From Acidimicrobiales bacterium (lineage in GTDB: Bacteria > Actinomycetota > Acidimicrobiia > Acidimicrobiales > VFJN01): a stretch of 47,926 nt of DNA. Positions within the stretch are counted from its first letter, which is position 1, and each line of letters starts with the position of its first letter. A program made the position numbers and the translations under genes. Shown here in pieces: positions 44,284-47,926 of this stretch. The DNA lies in assembly GCA_030681555.1 (NCBI GenBank), contig JAUXRW010000076.1, forward strand, positions 1 to 47,926. The letters run 5' to 3'. The notes under the pieces were generated by a model. That model had not been told where the DNA came from. It ran no database searches and worked only from the letters and a program-made list of their open reading frames with translations.

Positions 44284-45648
44284 CTACTCGGCGGCCTCGG
44301 CCAGGACCTCGGACAGCGACGGGTGCACGAGCAGGCTCTCCACGATGTCGGCCACCCGCAGGCCGTTCGTGACCGCGACGGCGATCACCGACACCAGCTC
44401 GCCAGCATGCCGGCCCACCACCGAGCCGCCGAGCACGACGCCCGTGTTCGGGTCGCTCACGATCTTGACGAACCCCTTGCTGTGGCTCTCGATCAGCGCC
44501 TTCGGCGAGGCCGAGAACGGCACCTTCGTCACCCGCACCTTCCGCCCCGCGGCGAACGCGTCCGCCTCCGCCAGGCCCACGTCGGCGATCTCGGGCACGG
44601 TGAAGATCGCCGACGCCGCCTTGTCGTAGTCGAGCTCCCGGTCGTTCCGGCCGTGGTGGCCCATCACGTGCTCGGCGATCCGGCGGCCCTGCATCGACGC
44701 CACCGACGAGAGGGGCAACTTCCCGGACAGGTCGCCGGCCGCGTAGATGTGGGGCACGTTCGTGCGGCAGGACTCGTCGATGGGCACGTAGCCCCCGTCG
44801 TCGCTCGCCACCCCCGCCGCCTCGAGGCCGAGGGACTCGCTGTTCGGCAGCGACCCGATGGCGAGGAGGGCGTGCGAGCCTGTCGCCACGCGGCCGTCGT
44901 CGCACCGCACGGAGACGACGTCGCCGGCGACGTCGATGCCCTCCGCGCGGGCCCCCTTGAGCAGCCGCACGCCTCGGCGGAGGAGCTCCTCCTCGAGGGC
45001 GGCCGCCACCTCGGGGTCCTTCTGCGGGAGAACCTGCTGCCGAGACACGATCAGCGTCACCTGGCTCCCCAGGGAGCTGAACATGTGGACGAACTCCACC
45101 CCGGTGACGCCGGAGCCGATCACCACGAGGTGCTCGGGGAGCCGCGGCGGCGGATAGGCCTGGCGGGTGCTGAGCACGCGCTCGCCGTCGATCGGCGCCC
45201 AGTCGGGGATCCGGGGGCGGCTGCCCGTGGAGAGCAGGATCGCGTCCGCCTCCTCCACCTCGACCTCGCCGTCCGCCGTCTCGGCCACGAGGGAGTGCGG
45301 GCCCGTGAGCCGGCCGGCACCGGCGAGGAGCCGGACGCCCTGGCTCTCGAGCAGCCGGCGGGTGTCGCCCTCCAGGCGAGCCTCGATGTCACCGATGCGC
45401 TGGCGGAGGGCGTCGAGGTCGAGCGCCGCCTTCACCGGGGTGAGGCCCATCTCCTCCGAGCGCGTGATCACCCCCATCGCACCGCCCGTGGCGATCATCG
45501 CCTTGGACGGGATGCAGTCCCAGAGGTGGGCCGCCCCGCCGATGACGTGCTGCTCGACGAGCGTGACCTCGGCACCGAGCCGGGCGGCGTGGCTCGCCGC
45601 CGTGTTGCCCGCCGGGCCTCCGCCGATGATCGCCAGCCGCAACGCCAT
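44284..45648 (-). CDS. LpdA-like NAD(P)H:quinone/disulfide-family flavoprotein
   Basis: The 454-residue protein has the FAD/NAD fold of dihydrolipoamide dehydrogenases: GGGPAGNTAA at 9-18, a second dinucleotide motif VIGSGVTGVEF near 177-187, and the FAD segment YAAGDLSG near 310. The redox-active disulfide is broken: the pair that should read GGTCLN...C is GGAA...C45, with Ala at 40. Mycobacterial LpdA (Rv3303c) has the same defect and works as an NAD(P)H:quinone reductase, so that role is likely here. The HPSLSE motif near the C-terminus is kept. True lipoamide dehydrogenase activity is doubtful. Confidence 0.85.
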   Translation of the reverse strand: MALRLAIIGGGPAGNTAASHAARLGAEVTLVEQHVIGGAAHLWDCIPSKAMIATGGAMGVITRSEEMGLTPVKAALDLDALRQRIGDIEARLEGDTRRLLESQGVRLLAGAGRLTGPHSLVAETADGEVEVEEADAILLSTGSRPRIPDWAPIDGERVLSTRQAYPPPRLPEHLVVIGSGVTGVEFVHMFSSLGSQVTLIVSRQQVLPQKDPEVAAALEEELLRRGVRLLKGARAEGIDVAGDVVSVRCDDGRVATGSHALLAIGSLPNSESLGLEAAGVASDDGGYVPIDESCRTNVPHIYAAGDLSGKLPLSSVASMQGRRIAEHVMGHHGRNDRELDYDKAASAIFTVPEIADVGLAEADAFAAGRKVRVTKVPFSASPKALIESHSKGFVKIVSDPNTGVVLGGSVVGRHAGELVSVIAVAVTNGLRVADIVESLLVHPSLSEVLAEAAE

Positions 45649-45678
45649 GCCCGCAGGCTAGAGGACGACCCGGAGCGC

Positions 45679-46461
45679 TCAGACGGCCCGCCGCGTGACC
45701 CGAGCCAGGCGGTGGTCGCTGGTGAAGAGCCGACGGGTGAGCCCGATGCCCACGACGGAGGCGTTGGTGGCGACGCAGCCGAGGATGAGGAACATCACGG
45801 CCGCCTGCACGAGCACGGCGTCGACCGGGTCGGTGCCGGCGAGGATGAGGCCGGTCATGGCGCCCGGGAGCAGCACCAGCCCGACGGCCTTGGTGTTCTC
45901 GATCTGCGAGGTGAGGGCGGTGCGAAGCGCGGCCCGCACGTACGGTCGGGAGGCGTCCGACCACGGCTGGCCGAGGGCGAGCCTGGCCTCCACCTCGGCA
46001 TGGTTGTCGGACAGCTCGGCGATGACGCGGCGGGCCGCCGACACCGTGCCGCTGATGGAGTTGCCGATCATCATCCCGGCGATGGGCACGATGGCCCGCG
46101 GGGCAACCGGGTAGATGCCCAGCCCGAACACGGTGGCCAGGCTCAGGGTCGCCGAGGCACCCATCGCCGCCAGCGCCAGGGCGAACGCGCCCGGCACCTC
46201 GGGCGCCCGGCGCTGCACCGTGACGGCCGAGAACAGGAGCATCACGCCGACCCACGCCCACGAGGCGGCGACCGGGGTGTCGTCGTCGATGAGGACGGCG
46301 AGGGCGTAGCCCACCAGCAGGAGCTGAACCATCGCACGGACGCAGGCCCACAGGATGGTGCCCTCGAGGCCGAGCGACCGGCGGAACGACACGACCACGG
46401 CGACGACCACGAGCACCAGCGAGGCGGCCAGGCCGTCCCACCCGATGGCACCCTCACCCAT
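45679..46461 (-). CDS. FetB/YbbM-like ABC transporter permease
   Basis: The 260-residue integral membrane protein belongs to the UPF0014/FetB family. E. coli FetAB exports iron; substrate here is not established. About seven hydrophobic helices are present, with FRRSLGLEGTILWACVRAMVQLLLVGYAL near the N-terminus and the conserved GMMIGNSISGTVSA near 137-150. LLPGAMTGLILAGTDP near 197 is another hallmark. The start overlaps the ATPase gene by eight bases, so the two form one transporter. Confidence 0.87.
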   Translation of the reverse strand: MGEGAIGWDGLAASLVLVVVAVVVSFRRSLGLEGTILWACVRAMVQLLLVGYALAVLIDDDTPVAASWAWVGVMLLFSAVTVQRRAPEVPGAFALALAAMGASATLSLATVFGLGIYPVAPRAIVPIAGMMIGNSISGTVSAARRVIAELSDNHAEVEARLALGQPWSDASRPYVRAALRTALTSQIENTKAVGLVLLPGAMTGLILAGTDPVDAVLVQAAVMFLILGCVATNASVVGIGLTRRLFTSDHRLARVTRRAV

Positions 46462-47125
46462 CGGACACCCGCCCGGCCTCCACCAGCAGGCGGTGGTCGG
46501 CGATGCGCTCCACCTGCGCGAGGTCGTGGGTCACCCACACCACCGGGACACCCTGGCGCGCAACGCCGCAGGCGAGCTCTTCGAGCATGCCGGTCGCCGA
46601 GGCGTCCAGGGCGGACGTCGGTTCGTCCATCAGGAGCACCTGAGGCCCAGTGACGAGCGTGCGGGCCAGGCACATCCGCTGCGCCTCGCCCCCGGAGAGG
46701 TCGTCGGCGACCCGGTCGAGGAACGACGCCGGCAGCGCCGACCGCTCGAGCGCCGCGCCGAGCTCCTCGTCGGACGCGCCGGGGCAGGCCACCTGCAGGT
46801 TGTCGCGGACGGTGCCCGGAAAGGGGGTGGGCCGCTGGAACACCATGCCGACGCGGCGGCGGTGCGCCAGCGGCTCGAGGTCGGCGACGTCCGCTCCCCG
46901 GAACCGCACCACCCCCGAGGTCGGCACCTCGAGGCGGTTGCACAGCCGGAGCAGGGTGGACTTGCCGCTCCCCGAGGCGCCGACCAGGCACGTGATGCCG
47001 GCGTCGGGCACCTCGGCGGTGGCGCCGTCGAGGATCCGGGTGCGGTCCGCCTCCAGCACGACGTCCTCGAAGCTGAACAGCGACGCCGGCATCCGGTGAT
47101 TCTGCTCGCTCCAGGGCCTGGCCAT
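46454..47125 (-). CDS. ABC transporter ATP-binding protein (FetA-like)
   Basis: This 223-residue ATPase powers the adjacent permease. It has Walker A GASGSGKST (49-57), a Q-loop VFQRPTPFPG near 94, the signature LSGGEAQR near 143, Walker B VLLMDEPTSALD near 162-173 and the switch His in VTHDL near 196. The ATG at 47125 is used, but ATG 47092 (MPASLFSFED) is possible and gives a start closer to the family. It is divergent from the mutase gene, with only 14 bases between the start codons. Confidence 0.9.
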   Translation of the reverse strand: MARPWSEQNHRMPASLFSFEDVVLEADRTRILDGATAEVPDAGITCLVGASGSGKSTLLRLCNRLEVPTSGVVRFRGADVADLEPLAHRRRVGMVFQRPTPFPGTVRDNLQVACPGASDEELGAALERSALPASFLDRVADDLSGGEAQRMCLARTLVTGPQVLLMDEPTSALDASATGMLEELACGVARQGVPVVWVTHDLAQVERIADHRLLVEAGRVSDG

Positions 47126-47130
47126 AGGCT
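47125..47130 (+). promoter_or_regulatory. Candidate -10 box (TAGGCT) for the mutase gene
   Basis: TAGGCT is followed by nine bases and the ATG at 47140. It overlaps the start codon of the opposite ABC ATPase gene. No Shine-Dalgarno sequence is present. Confidence 0.4.
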
Positions 47131-47139
47131 TCCCGTCCG

Positions 47140-47926
<787 letters not shown>

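Noticed and set aside
40385-44905. 1506-codon open minus-strand frame spanning pabC, birA and accA
   Set aside because: The product is low-complexity and antisense or out of frame to well-supported genes; only codon bias keeps it open.
42727-46653. 1308-codon open plus-strand frame
   Set aside because: It runs out of frame through the carboxylase gene and antisense through three other genes, with Arg/Gly/His-rich shadow composition.

Overview
The window is a high-GC (about 70%) actinobacterial chromosome segment. Gene content and style point to class Acidimicrobiia (Iamia/Ilumatobacter-like): DUF3499 and DUF5719 proteins beside mannose-metabolism genes, F420 biosynthesis genes, Thr/Ala-rich protein tails, a membrane-bound FtsH, and a gene order that recalls the mycobacterial Rv3248c-Rv3303c block (sahH, ManA/ManB-type enzymes, fbiA/fbiB, rmlD, birA/accA3, lpdA). 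This lineage call is inference from protein style; no 16S gene is present. No tRNA, rRNA, CRISPR array, prophage or intact insertion sequence was seen.

Layout. Positions 1-8.4 kb, mostly minus strand: partial S-adenosylhomocysteinase, SIS phosphosugar isomerase, Trm112-like protein, phosphomannomutase, a large GT-C-like membrane protein, a CPBP protease and DUF3499; one GT2 gene is on the plus strand. 8.5-12.7 kb: ftsH, a convergent thioredoxin-like gene and an MFS transporter. 12.7-14.4 kb: a lower-GC accessory patch with a methyltransferase and decayed fragments of a transposase, a second MFS transporter and possibly a PIN protein. 14.4-20.0 kb, minus strand: a 1050-residue GT2/membrane protein, DUF5719 and a small membrane protein. 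20.1-25.3 kb, plus strand: a small phasin-like gene under a striking double-palindrome promoter, then GT4, GDP-rhamnose reductase, GDP-mannose dehydratase, fbiA and an fbiB/cofE gene. 25.3-31.3 kb, minus strand: two epimerases, a mannose-1-phosphate guanylyltransferase-like enzyme, a secreted His-rich protein and two GT4 enzymes. 31.4-38.1 kb: one plus-strand GT4, then a minus-strand run of rmlA-rmlC-rmlB-rmlD-ugd-uxs. 38.2-47.9 kb is general metabolism: acyl-CoA dehydrogenase, pabB/pabC, birA facing the biotin carboxylase gene, a MauE/DoxX-like protein, an LpdA-like flavoprotein, a FetAB-like ABC exporter and the start of methylmalonyl-CoA mutase.

How the genes work together. The window encodes a nearly complete supply chain for surface polysaccharide: fructose-6-P to mannose-6-P (SIS isomerase), mannose-1-P (phosphomannomutase), GDP-mannose (nucleotidyltransferase), GDP-4-keto-6-deoxymannose (gmd) and GDP-D-rhamnose (reductase); dTDP-L-rhamnose (rmlABCD); and UDP-glucuronate to UDP-xylose (ugd, uxs). 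Six glycosyltransferases accompany them. No flippase, polymerase or ligase is visible, so the final polymer is unknown. F420 genes are wired into the GDP-rhamnose operon by overlapping stop/start codons.

Regulatory style. Many genes lack a Shine-Dalgarno sequence and instead show a TANNNT box 6-9 bases before the start codon, which suggests frequent leaderless transcripts. Operon junctions repeatedly use GTGA or TGATG overlaps. The most distinctive signals are the paired CAAGCGCTTG palindromes 20 bp apart before the small gene at 20189, a structured leader before the SAH hydrolase gene, and two candidate leaderless upstream mini-ORFs that end on the start codons of rmlA and a GT4 gene.
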